A stretch of DNA of 64,000 nucleotides from Halichondria panicea (Eukaryota; Porifera; Demospongiae; Suberitida; Halichondriidae): NCBI RefSeq assembly GCF_963675165.1, contig NC_087378.1:891001-955000 (forward strand), given 5' to 3'. The position numbers and the translations under genes were made by a program. Below are positions 45,827 to 55,740 of this stretch, piece after piece. The stretch's first letter is position 1. Each line of letters opens with the position of its first letter. Under the pieces are notes generated by a model. The model was not told where the DNA came from. It ran no database searches and was given only the letters and a program-made list of their open reading frames with translations.

Positions 45827-48800
45827 CTACACAAAAACTGGCTTGCGCCTATAGTGAGAGTATAGACCGATTGATATCCCGGCGACAACGAGTATCAAGA
45901 CAATGCCAACAGTTGCAGGTACTGCTATTTTAACTGCCACATTCTCTTCTTGAAGATCACCTGCAAGGACGATTAATGTACGATAGTTATTCATTACTAT
46001 ACAGCCATAGGATACTAAAAATATGTACTGACTCTAAAAGCAGAATAATTATGACAGTGCTGATTTAGTACAAAATCTACTTACCACCGTTGGATATAGA
46101 GAATACATTTTTTGCTTCCAGACCTACAATTGCTGTATAAATTGGAATTATGGTCTGATTGGCCGTGCTTGATCGTGTGACACCATCACTTTGAAGCACC
46201 GGTAAAATGTTTATCGTCCTAGAGCCGAATGATACCTCTATTTTCCACTGATAAATGGCTTCATTTGGTGCAGTTGTGTCTGAAGAAGCATAAAATACGA
46301 CTCTTCCTAGAGTAACATCAATTTTAAAATCTAAGCCAGATTGAGGAACAGGGTACTCCCAGCGTGCCTGCCCTCCTTGGTCAAGAGTTCCACTATTAAC
46401 AGCATTTGCTGTCACTTTTCTCGATACTGTAAGATGTATAATTATTAAATAATTATAATTATTATAATTATGAACACCATGCAGGTATGAAGAGTAACAT
46501 AATGATACCGTATTACTAGAATATTTTGCGAGCATCAAACATTTGCAAACTTTGCGATGGTTGATCATTTGTAACAATAAAATCCGCAAAACCTAAATTA
46601 TTACTAGTAAATACACACAATCCTTGCCAGAACACACTAGTTAGATCGCAAAGGGTCAAATTTTCTGCTGATTTGGCTCATTCGCAAAGGTTTTTCACCA
46701 GCAAAATATTTTAGTAATACGATATTCACATAAAGCAAACAACTTTAATGTGGTTTTACTATCCTCTGGACAACTGAAAGTGCAACTGAAAGTGCAGTCA
46801 ACCATCCACTAATTACATAAGTGTGGGTGTGGGTGCACGTACATGTTACATTATATACACAACTTGTATAAATGATGTGGTCATTAGCTAATTGGCTGGC
46901 ATGCACGGCTGCTCATTTTTAAAACCATGCACATATAATTATATTTACAGGAACTTACTTTTATTGCAAATTCTATCTTCTTGGTTGGTCTGTACACATG
47001 ACAACTGACCACCAGTGAATGAGCTAGCAATACCAATGTACTGATCACCACTGGCAATAACTTGAAGATCATTATAACTAAAAGATGACCCGACTCCAAA
47101 TGCAAAAGTAGTGATAGGTGAGGCAGAACCATGTATAGCAGCAGCAGCATCTGCAACACTAGTAAAACCACACGGATTAGGACTATTATTTGTGCTTGAT
47201 TTCCCATCAGTCATTAGTATTGCCACTCGAAATATTGTGTTGTCACTACGAGCCCCACTTGAATTTGACAAAAATGCTTGTGAGAGTGCACATAGTGCAG
47301 CTGGTATATTAGTACTTCCACCTCTGTATCTAAGGCCTTGAATAGCTCGTTGAAGGGATAACGTGTTTCCGTTGGCATTCAATTTAAAACGAAGCATTGC
47401 ATTGTCAGAGAATGTTATCACACCAACTTGGTTCTCATTGGGGCCAATCTTCAAGCTGCTCAAGTATTGGAGAACATATCCCTTCACCAATTCAAAGTTC
47501 AGGTCACCAATACTTCCAGATTCGTCCAGGACAAAAATGATGTCACTATTCACTTGACAAACTGCAGTGTGAGATAAAAATTTATTTGCTACAACATGCT
47601 ATGCAATCAATGATGCATGCAAAAAATAAATCTATATACAATTTTCTATGTACTAGTTAATGCACGGTTGCGAGTGCTCTCTTCACCTTGAGCTACATGA
47701 GCTTCTCGAACTTCCGCTTGGCCAATAATATCCATAGAGCATGCACGAGCGTAAAACAGTGCATTAACTGGTTTGTAGTTTGCAGCTTCTTGCAGCTACC
47801 AATATAGCTATTGCTCTAGTATAGAGTTAACTGCTAAGTAGCTTCTATGAACAGATTTTGCTATTCTTGATTCTGCAATGGCCTTCAATGTACTGGTAAG
47901 CAAAACTAACCTTTACTTGAGAATAAAGCCTTTGTTTGCAAGATAGCATTGCTAGAAGCTTATAGAGTGTGCGCTATAGCTACCCCAGCCAGTGCTCTAA
48001 CTACCTAACTACCAAACCGTTCCAAAAATGCCAGCCACAGAATAATAGAGCACAGTCTGTGGTTACTACAGTTGTAGATCCTATAGTCTATGGCATTTGT
48101 CAAAAAAACTACAATCACCTACAGTGGAACCACCAATGTACAAATCACCTACTTGGCTAGCACTGTCTGATCTATAGACCCTAGAAGACAGTGCTAAATT
48201 TCCTTTAAATATTGTCCGCAAAAGTCAAAGATCTAGAGTATAAGCCCATAATAATCCACTGTTCATGGTTATCTAATCTCAAGTGTTGTGGTTTGAGACC
48301 CAATGTGTGTGTTCCCTCAGGCTGCACGGGGAATATATATGCAGCTGCTCTCTGATATGTATAATTATGATTAAGGTGCATGCATTATATTATTGTGGAC
48401 CCAATTCTAGAATGTTGTTGCCATCCAGACCCATTGCCCCTCTCACCCCACTGACACCTTTTTGTGGTCAGACATTTGCTTATCAAAAGTTTCATGTTTG
48501 CTGGGCAGCACCAGTTGTCATACTCATGCAGAGTAGCAGTAGGCCAGAGGAGGTATGACACGAGTGCCTCTGATTTAGCAATTAGCTTTTGCAATAACAT
48601 GGGCGTCTAGACACGTTATTGCAGAAGCTATAATTGCTAAATAATTGATGACTCGTGTGCATGGTATCTCCTCCGGCAGTAGGCATTTACTCTCAAGTGT
48701 ATTGTGGTTTTGTGGTCTGTACCTTTTACTCATGAATCAGATATCAGTTTATGCTCTTTTGAAGTTGCTGTCACTCATGGCTGTATACTGACCAACATTT

Positions 48801-49838
48801 AATGAGTATGGTGTAGGCATGCTAGCAGGAGCAGCATGCACTAGAGTATAATAATAATTTACTGCACATGCAGCGTTGATTCAGAATAAATTTGCATTTG
48901 AATTTGAACTATATTATACTGTCTCTCTCAGTTGTGGGAAGCTACACGATATTCAGAGGAATAATAGGTATAGTACAGCTTCACGGAAGATACTCTTTTA
49001 AAGTTGCTGTCTCATGATCGATGTAAAAGGTTTAGTATGAACAAACCACAAAACCATAACACACTTGAGAGTCACTGCCTATAATTATATACTGCTGCTC
49101 TGAGTATGACAACTGTTCTGAAAACCATGCAGGGACACATACTTGCAACATCAACACAAAGTGTTAAAAGGTTGAGCATTACTTATATGTAGGCCACATG
49201 CAGGCAGAAAGAAAACAGCTATAGTTATTATAATTAGCTTTCCATAAGAATTGATGTAAATTATTTGTTGCTTTTTTACCTTCGTCACTACTCGTAGTCA
49301 GGGAATTGATATCATCAATAAACTTTTGTTTGGTCCCTGCTCCACTTGCAGTGTTGTAATACTTCTTCCAGTATGCTGCCTGTTCTGCTACATTACATGG
49401 AATAGCTTCGGGAATAGTCAGTAAAAATAGTCTGGCTGCTAATCCAGAGTAAAGGGGGGCTCTCAAATCACTCCACTGCACACTCTGCCAGTCTATTTCA
49501 AATTCAGCTTTTATTTTTTCATGTTGCAGAATAAGTCTAGGGTGACTTGAGGTGTCTTGAGTTGCCCGAAATGCAATATCGTCCACTTGCCATATTCCTC
49601 CATTGTAACCCGAGCGATACGTGCTTGAATCAGTGCCATCCTTGGATTCAACAAAAGCGATTCGCCTCAGAAACTGTTGGTCATCACCAAACACAGCTTG
49701 AACTTTATTTGTCACAGCTCTAACAACATCTGAGCCAGATGCTCCATTTTGCAGAGTCCTGTCCACCCTTTGCTGAGCAGCAGATAACTGGAGCATAATA
49801 CTGAGAATAAGCACTGCACCGGTTAAAGAAGCCGCCAT
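45827..49838 (-). CDS. Lysozyme-like / von Willebrand A / transmembrane protein, copy 1
   Basis: Four exons: 49838-49280, 47561-46959, 46426-46085 and 45960-45827; 545 aa, phases consistent. Residues 1-21 are a signal peptide (MAASLTGAVLILSIMLQLSA). Residues about 25-186 resemble a lysozyme/soluble transglycosylase fold: IAFVESKDGTD with a candidate catalytic Glu, YRSGYNGGIWQVDD, then LRAPLYSGLAARLFLL and AAYWKKYYNTASG. Residues about 190-385 are a vWA domain with intact MIDAS (DESGS, GGSTNI, LMTDG). About 390-500 is a beta-rich domain (GGQARWEYPVPQSGLDFKID, LGRVVFYASSD). A helix (VPATVGIVLILVVAGISIGL) precedes a short basic tail, so the protein is probably a type I surface protein with the enzyme-like domain outside. 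Role unknown; microbe binding is an inference. Confidence 0.85.
46506..46724. mobile_element. MITE, TACCGTATTACTAGAAT family, in vWA copy 1 intron
   Basis: Left end TACCGTATTACTAGAAT, right end TTTTAGTAATACGATA. Interior GGGTCAAATTTTCTGCTGAT next to TTGGCTCATTCGCAAAGG is shared with 22258-22432. It is absent from the homologous intron of vWA copy 2 (52140-52518), so it inserted after the duplication or was lost there. Confidence 0.7.
48543..48677. mobile_element. Foldback element in vWA copy 1 intron 1
   Basis: Arms GCCAGAGGAGGTATGACACG and, at the right, CGTGTGCATGGTATCTCCTC followed by CGGC, with further pairing TTGCAATAAC/GTTATTGCA near the 15-nt loop. About 135 bp, no ORF. One-armed relative at 34962-35020. 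Confidence 0.65.
48683..49081. repeat. Long inverted repeat in vWA copy 1 intron 1
   Basis: About 60-bp arms: GGCATTTACTCTCAAGTGTA with TTGTGGTTTTGTGGTCTGTA near 48683-48740, and their imperfect complement at 49020-49081 (ACAAACCACAAAACCATAAC, ACACTTGAGAGTCACTGCC). The loop is about 280 bp with no coding potential. The arms are adjacent to the 48543 foldback, perhaps a composite element. The rest of this 1.7-kb intron shows nothing recognised. Confidence 0.55.
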
Positions 49839-49944
49839 GTTTACAGTTTTTAGACTGAATAAATTTAAACATAGATCTACTAAAATGAAAATGAAAACAG
49901 CATGACTGTATTATAATGCAAAATCTTGCTACAGCTTCTTCCTA

Positions 49945-49964
49945 TAGACGACCTTTCCCTACTT
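49945..49964 (-). promoter_or_regulatory. Shared GGGAAAGGTCGTCTA motif upstream of vWA copy 1
   Basis: Minus-strand version of the ACOT upstream motif, 107 bp before the vWA copy 1 start and in the same orientation relative to its gene. Transfer of a promoter piece between neighbouring genes, or a common factor site, are both possible. Confidence 0.35.
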
Positions 49965-50162
49965 TAACTGAAAGCACCGCAGATGCTGATGCGTCGGTGG
50001 ATGTGTCAACATAATATCACATAACATAAAGCTACTAGCTATTATTAATACACATATGAAATCAAGATGAATATCTTTTGCTGCATGCAGGCGCGCGCAT
50101 AATTACGGGGAAACTCAAAGAGTGGGAAATGATCGATCTCATGTCGGCCACAAAACTCATTA

Positions 50163-50272
50163 TGTCGGACATAGCCTCGATCCCATGCCGATCTGTCTCT
50201 AATTGAACGCTAGGTCGGCGACCTAGCGTTCAATTAGAGACGGATCGGCCTGGGATAGAGGCTATGTCGGAC
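50163..50272. repeat. Near-perfect 110-bp palindrome
   Basis: Arms of about 54 bp (TGTCGGACATAGCCTCGATC onward; GATCTGTCTCTAATTGAACG; CTAGGTCG) meet with a loop of 3-4 nt. Only a handful of mismatches. A half copy (ACCTAGCGTTCAATTAG) lies at 228-245 and a related shorter palindrome at 55683-55740. Probably a foldback transposon family. Confidence 0.8.
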
Positions 50273-50277
50273 ACTGA

Positions 50278-50507
50278 TACCGTATAGCGCGAAATTTTCG
50301 AGGGGCTTAATTTTCGTGGATTTCGTGGGTTAGCAATCCTACACAAAAATTAAGTCCACAAAAATCGTTCTTTACCTGCTATAACGTGCAAGATTTAAAG
50401 GCGTGGCTTCCGGTAAGCAGTCATTCCGCGAACATTGTGCAACGAAATGGCTTTTAGAGGCCAATCCACGAAATATAAGTGCCTCGAAAATTTCGCGCTA
50501 TACGGTA
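50278..50507. mobile_element. TACCGTATAGCGCG MITE, nearly complete
   Basis: 230 bp. Left TACCGTATAGCGCGAAATTT, right AAATTTCGCGCTATACGGTA, perfect TIRs at the ends, then CGAGGGGCTTAATTTTCG pairing loosely with the inner right side. Very similar to 59747-59984 throughout, so the family moved recently. It directly abuts the palindrome at 50163-50272. Confidence 0.8.
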
Positions 50508-50784
50508 TATGATATCTTCAAAACTACAGCAGATAAAGACACCAGTGAAGGAACATTTTAAGCCATTTTGCTATTTTCCAATTATTGTAGCTATACATTG
50601 AGAATTGTCTGTCTTCGACTTACAGCTGAAAGAAGACGCCGTCCAGTGGTTGCAATCGTTGGGTAAAAACAACGTAAGTTCAAACAGTACTGATATTCTC
50701 ATCAGTAAGGACTCTTGCAAAAATGTAAGAACTGAGGACTATAGTAGTGGAACTCTTTAGCTAACTGCTGACCAAAAGTCAAGC

Positions 50785-50925
50785 TCAATTCCAAGAAACG
50801 ATATTCCAGGTAGAAGAGACAGAAACTGACTCAAGCCTAACAAAAGCACTGTTTTGGGATTCAGTTTTATATACAAGTGTATAATCGTTGATGACAGAGG
50901 CATTCTTGTCATAAAAGCAGTATAT
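50785..50925 (+). pseudogene. Relic of ACOT last exon and 3' UTR
   Basis: CTCAATTCCAAGAAACGATA, then CAGAAACTGACTCAAGCCTA and TTTTATATACAAGTGTATAA follow the order of the ACOT copy 3 end (45364-45545: CTCGATTCCAAGAAGG, AACGATACGATGCCAGG, CAGAAACTGACTGATC, AAGCCTAACAAAT, TATTCAAGTGTATCATC, ACAGAGACATTCTCGTCATA). Several pieces are missing and the rest of ACOT is absent. It marks the left border of the block that was duplicated together with the vWA gene. Confidence 0.7.
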
Positions 50926-51498
50926 GCACTCACTGCTGGGTACACTGGTTAGGCCTGTGCCAAATATTCAAATTTGTTCACCTATTATTCATACACTTGA
51001 TCAGCCTATTATTCAACTTCATCAGCCTATTAATGACACCTATTATTCAAATTATTCAACATACACAGCAGCAAAATAAAACAGCTATAAATTATATAGC
51101 ACCAAAAAATGGGGATTAAGTCATTATTTTTAATTCAGCAGCAAAATAACAAACTTTAGCACAAAAAATGTGGTTTCAACATTGACAATCAGATTTACTG
51201 CCATGTAAAATGTGGGTGTGTTCTGCAACTCATTAAACTACTTCCCACAGTGCCTATTATTCTTCCTGAATATTTGGCATAGGCCTAACACTGGTACAGT
51301 AATTAAATGCACACAAGCCGCTAAGAATTGAGCAAATGACTCAGCTCAGCATAATTATACAGTTCACATTTATAAACCCCCCCCCCCCCCCATTCCCAAT
51401 GGCACTTTTATATAGTTCTGATGCCAACATGTTCACTAGGCATCACATACGTAACAAGGTTGTGTAGTTACATCAAGTTAATAATTGATGTTTGTCCA
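50926..51498. other. Spacer downstream of vWA copy 2
   Basis: Contains short AGCCTATTATTCA-type repeats at 50978-51063, a run of about 18 C at 51375-51392, and from 51420 sequence matching the 3' spacer of vWA copy 1. The 50940-51415 part has no match in copy 1 and looks like inserted sequence of unknown type. Confidence 0.5.
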
Positions 51499-52388
51499 CT
51501 AAAAGTAACTGTACTGTGGCTTGCGCCTATAGTGAGAGTATAGACCGATTGATACCCCAGTGACAACGAGTATCAAGACAATGCCAACAGTTACAGGTAC
51601 TGCTATTTTAACTGCCACATTCTCTTCTTGAAGAAGATCACCTGCAAGGACGATCATGCATGTTAAAATACGACTTACTACAGCCATTTATATAGACTAT
51701 TTAAAAGCCACAGAAAGTGTTTAAGGAGACTACATTAAGTATCGCTCGGACATCTTAACATACACTATGTACTGATCTGATATAAAATCTACTTACCACT
51801 GGTGGACAAGGAGAATACATTTTTTGCTTCCAGACCTACAATTGCTGTATAAATTGGAATTATGGTCTGATTGGCCGTGCTTGATCGTGTGACACCATCA
51901 CTTTGAAGCACTGGTAAAATGTTTATCGTCCTAGAGCCGAATGATACCTCTATTTTCCACTGATAAATGGCTTCATTTGGTGCAGTTGTGTCTGAAGAAG
52001 CATAAAATACGACTCTTCCTAGAGTAACATCAATTTTAAAAGCTAAGCCAGATTGAGGAACAGGGTACTCCCAGCGTGCCTGCCCTCCTTGATCAAGAGT
52101 TCCATTATTAACAGCATCTGCTGTCACTTTTTTCGATACTGTAAGATGGATGAAAAGAAGACAATAATACGAATCAGTAAACCACAAGCCAGGTACTACC
52201 AGGTAATGAAGATTCAGTAACATCATAATTATAAAGCCATAACTGAAATGTGGTTTTGCTATGTCATGTCCTTCCTCTAGACAACTGAAAGTGCATGCAG
52301 CTAACCATATTCAACCACTGTCTCATTAGCAGTTTAAAGCAGTCCATGAATCAAACAGCTCATTTTTGTGTCCACACACACACAAACC

Positions 52389-52422
<34 letters not shown>

Positions 52423-55400
52423 AATACTATACCTCTGCTGTGCGCTGCGCACGCACGGGGTAATTAACACAGCTGTATAAATGATTATTATTTGTTGATT
52501 AACTATTCAGAAACTTACTTTTATTGCAAATTCTATCTTCTTGGTTGGTCTGTACGCATGACAACTGACTACCACCGAATGAGCTAGCAGCACCAACATA
52601 CTGATCACCACTGGCAATAACTCGAAGATCTTGATCACTATAAGATGACCCGACTCCAAATGCAAAAGTGATGATAGGTGAGGAAGAATTATGTATAGCG
52701 GCAGCAGCATCTGCAACACTAGTAAAACCACACGGATTACTATTCTTGTTTGATTGCCCATCGGTCATTAGTATCGCCACTCGGAATATTGTGTTGTCAC
52801 TACGAGCCCCACTTGAATTTGACGAAAATGCTTGTGAGAGTGCACAAAGTGCAGCTGGTATATTAGTGCTTCCACCTCTGTATCTAAGGCCTTGAATAGC
52901 TCGTTGAAGGGATGACGTGTTTCCGTTGGCATTCAATTTAAAACGAAGTATTGCATTGCTTGAAAATGTTATCACACCAACTTGGTTCTCATTGGAGCCA
53001 ATCTTCAAGCTGCTCAAGTATTGGAGAACATATCCCTTCACCAATTCAAAGTTCAGGTCACCAATACTTCCAGATTCGTCCAGGACAAAAATGATGTCAC
53101 TATTCACTTGACAAACTGCAGTGTGAGATAATTTGTTACAACATGCAATCAATGATGCATGCAAAAGATTACATAGTGCATAATAATGGGAAACCACCAA
53201 TGTACAAATCTCATACCCACTGGCTAGCACTGCCTGCAGGGATCTATCGATACCTCGCGAGTCTACTTGCAGACAGTGCTAATTCCCTTGAAATAATTAT
53301 GGTGCCAAAAAGTCAAAAGTATATTATTACATCCATTACAGTGGTTTTCCATACCTTCGCAGCAGAGGAGGTCCGACATGCGTACACAAATCACTACAAG
53401 TTCAGTGCATTAATGACATTGCGGTCACGTGATAACGTTCAGGCCAATACACTAGCACTTGTAGTGATTCGTGCACGCATGTCCGACCTCTCTGCCTTTG
53501 CACAGAGCACTGCAACCACAATGTAGTGATTACCTGTTGCATTACTCAGTCCATCCACACATCACAAAATCAATAGGTAACTCAAAGGGGATGTGCTACT
53601 CTACTTGCACAGTAATTATCACTCCTCCTACTCGTTTATGCTTGGTGTTCAAGGTCAACAAGCTGTCCGGAAAAATCCAATTTCGAGCAACTCCTTCCTT
53701 GTTTGGACTATGGAGCGGTAGTTAGAGTATAGCTACAGGCCCTCAGCTGAGCTCCCTCTACACACAAGCTTGCATGAGCTCATATCATTTTGCCAAAATG
53801 AAGCAAGCAACAAGTTAGCTGAGCTACCATCGCAATCACCAGTCAGACGAAATATAGTTGATGTACACGTGTTACTGTTGTATATAATTATAAGGGGAAG
53901 GATACTGCAGGCAAGAGTGTGCAGGCCATGGCAATTCCAAATAATATCTTATAAGATTGCTTTTACTGTAACGAAGCCAACTAAAAATTATTACGGATTA
54001 TATACCTATATACTACATGTATATTGGTTGCAGTCTCTGGAGATAGCTTGCAAGCAGAGGAGGTTGGTCACATATCAACAGAGGAATGTGCGTGCACAGA
54101 GAAAAAAAGAAAAGATATGCGGAAACATACAGAGAAAAGTAGCTATCCTAGCTAAGCTAAAAGGCTGTAAAGAGGGAGATAAATTAGTGCTGACTCAGCA
54201 GGTTAAAGCAAGGAAGGGTTGAAGGCGAATTCGAGGCCAACAATGTTTGCATAGTATGTTTCAACGTGGTTTAACCTCCTCTGCCTGCAAAGATATGGAT
54301 GGAAAAATCACAGTATTCCATTCAACATTTGTTCATGGTTATCTAATCTCTCCGGTACTATGATTATACAGTCAAAAGAGCATGGACCCTAATCATAAAT
54401 AATCATAAAGTACCAGAGAGCAGTTGTGTGTATTCCCCATAGCTCGAGGGAACACACACAACTGCGCATTGAGGCGGGGGTGGTGTTAGTGAGGTGAGGG
54501 GGCAATGGGTCTGGATGGCAACAATATCTAGAACATGCACTTTTCAACCTTTTTGTGGTCATTTGCTTATCGAAACTTTCAATGCTGGGCAGCAATATCT
54601 AATGTAGGGACACTTACTGGAGCTTGCAGAATATTTGCAACATCAACAAAAAGCGTTAAGGGTCAAGCGTTACTAATGGTAGACCACATGCAGAAAACAG
54701 TATACCGTATAACTGGAAACTTTGGCGGGTATTATATTTGGCGAATGAGTCATTTGAACTGACTTGATGTTTTTAATTTGGCGTCTCAGACATGGCTACT
54801 GCTGCAATGACGTTGTGTCCACCGGAAATTTAGCGATCTTCGGTAAAATCCGCTAAATCGCAAAATTAAAATACTCAACAAATTGTTCAGTTATACGGTG
54901 CGTATAAGTAACGTTGATTGTTGATGTCGCAACAATACTGCAAACGCAGTCCATTTAATTTACTTAACATGAATGTTATAGAATAAGATCTATACATGTA
55001 CTATAAATAAAATGCTTTTTACCTTCGTCACTACTCGTAGTCAGGGAATTGATATCATCAATAAACTTTTGTTTGGTCCCTGCTCCACTTGCAGTGTTGT
55101 AATACTTCTTCCAGTATGCTGCCTGTTCTGCTATATCACATGGAATAGCTCCGGGAATAGTCAGTAAAAATAGTCTGGCTGCTAATCCAGAGTAAAGGGG
55201 GGCTCTCAAATCACTCCACTGAACACTCTGCCAGTCGATTCCAAACGCATCTTTTATTTGTTCATGTTGCTGAACAAGTCCAGGGTGACTTTTGTTGCCT
55301 TGAGTCGCATTAAATGCAATATCATCCACCTGCCATATTCCTCCATTGTAACCCGAGCGATACGTGCTTGAATCAGTGCCATCCTTGGATTCAACAAAAG

Positions 55401-55581
55401 CGATTCGCCTCAGAAACTGTTGGTCATCACCAAACACACCTTGAACTTTATTTGTCACAGCTCTAACAACATCTGAGCCAGATGCTCCACTTTGCAGAGT
55501 CCTGTCCACCCTTTGCTGAGCAGCAGATAACTGGAGCATAATACTGAGAATAAGTACTGCACCGGTTAAAGAAGCCGCCAT
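51499..55581 (-). CDS. Lysozyme-like / von Willebrand A / transmembrane protein, copy 2
   Basis: Exons 55581-55023, 53115-52519, 52138-51797 and 51641-51499; 546 aa. Same layout as copy 1: identical signal peptide, IAFVESKDGTD and YRSGYNGGIWQVDD in the lysozyme-like domain, vWA with intact MIDAS (DESGS, GGSTNI, LMTDG), the beta-rich domain almost unchanged, then a membrane helix (VPVTVGIVLILVVTGVSIGL). Differences concentrate in the N-terminal domain (HPGLVQQHEQIKDAFGID against HPRLILQHEKIKAEFEID), in one vWA loop (two residues shorter) and in the cytoplasmic tail (RRKPQYSYF against RRKPVFV). High similarity, including in exon 3, suggests a recent duplication or gene conversion. Confidence 0.85.
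52376..52420. repeat. (AC)n microsatellite in vWA copy 2 intron
   Basis: About 40 bp of AC repeats with short interruptions (CAAACCG). Copy 1 lacks it at the matching place. Confidence 0.85.
53362..53496. mobile_element. Foldback element in vWA copy 2 intron 1
   Basis: Arms GCAGAGGAGGTCCGACATGC with CACAAATCACTACAAG, and CTTGTAGTGATTCGTG with GCATGTCCGACCTCTCTGC. About 135 bp, loop about 55 nt, no ORF. The GAGGAGGT terminus is like that of 48543-48677 and 54048-54290. Confidence 0.7.
54048..54290. mobile_element. TIR element ending in TTGCAGGCAGAGGAGGTT
   Basis: Left TTGCAAGCAGAGGAGGTTGG, right AACCTCCTCTGCCTGCAA. About 243 bp in vWA copy 2 intron 1. A small plus-strand open frame (53770-54222) runs into it, but its translation is unlike any protein I know. 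Confidence 0.6.
54703..54899. mobile_element. TACCGTATAACTGG MITE in vWA copy 2 intron 1
   Basis: Left TACCGTATAACTGGAAACTT, right AAATTGTTCAGTTATACGGT. About 197 bp; interior GGCGAATGAGTCATTTG recalls the other TACCGTAT families. No ORF. Confidence 0.7.
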
Positions 55582-55682
55582 GTTTATAACTCGTACTGCT
55601 GTATGTACCATAGATTGAAGATGCACTGAGAATGAAACGACACTGAGAGTGCATGTATACCATTAGCCGGCCTGGAATCGAC

Positions 55683-55740
55683 GTTCCCAGCCCGATTTGT
55701 CTCTAAAATAACGCTAGGTCGAGACAAATCGCCTGGGAAC
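55683..55740. repeat. Short palindrome upstream of vWA copy 2
   Basis: GTTCCCAGCCCGATTTGTCT and its complement AGACAAATCGCCTGGGAAC around a centre containing AACGCTAGGTCG, the phrase also at the centre of 50163-50272. A reduced member of the same foldback family. Confidence 0.6.

Noticed and set aside
52668-52895. Antisense frames over the vWA exons in both copies
   Set aside because: Shadows of the vWA coding exons, whose sense frame has complete MIDAS motifs and proper splice sites.
53570-53730. Plus-strand stretch looking like a fragment of a retroelement or coding exon
   Set aside because: Short, with no reverse transcriptase, integrase or capsid motif and no terminal repeats.
53770-54222. 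150-codon plus-strand open frame in vWA copy 2 intron 1
   Set aside because: No recognisable motif, low-complexity Lys-rich end, runs into a transposable element, and not preserved in the copy 1 intron.
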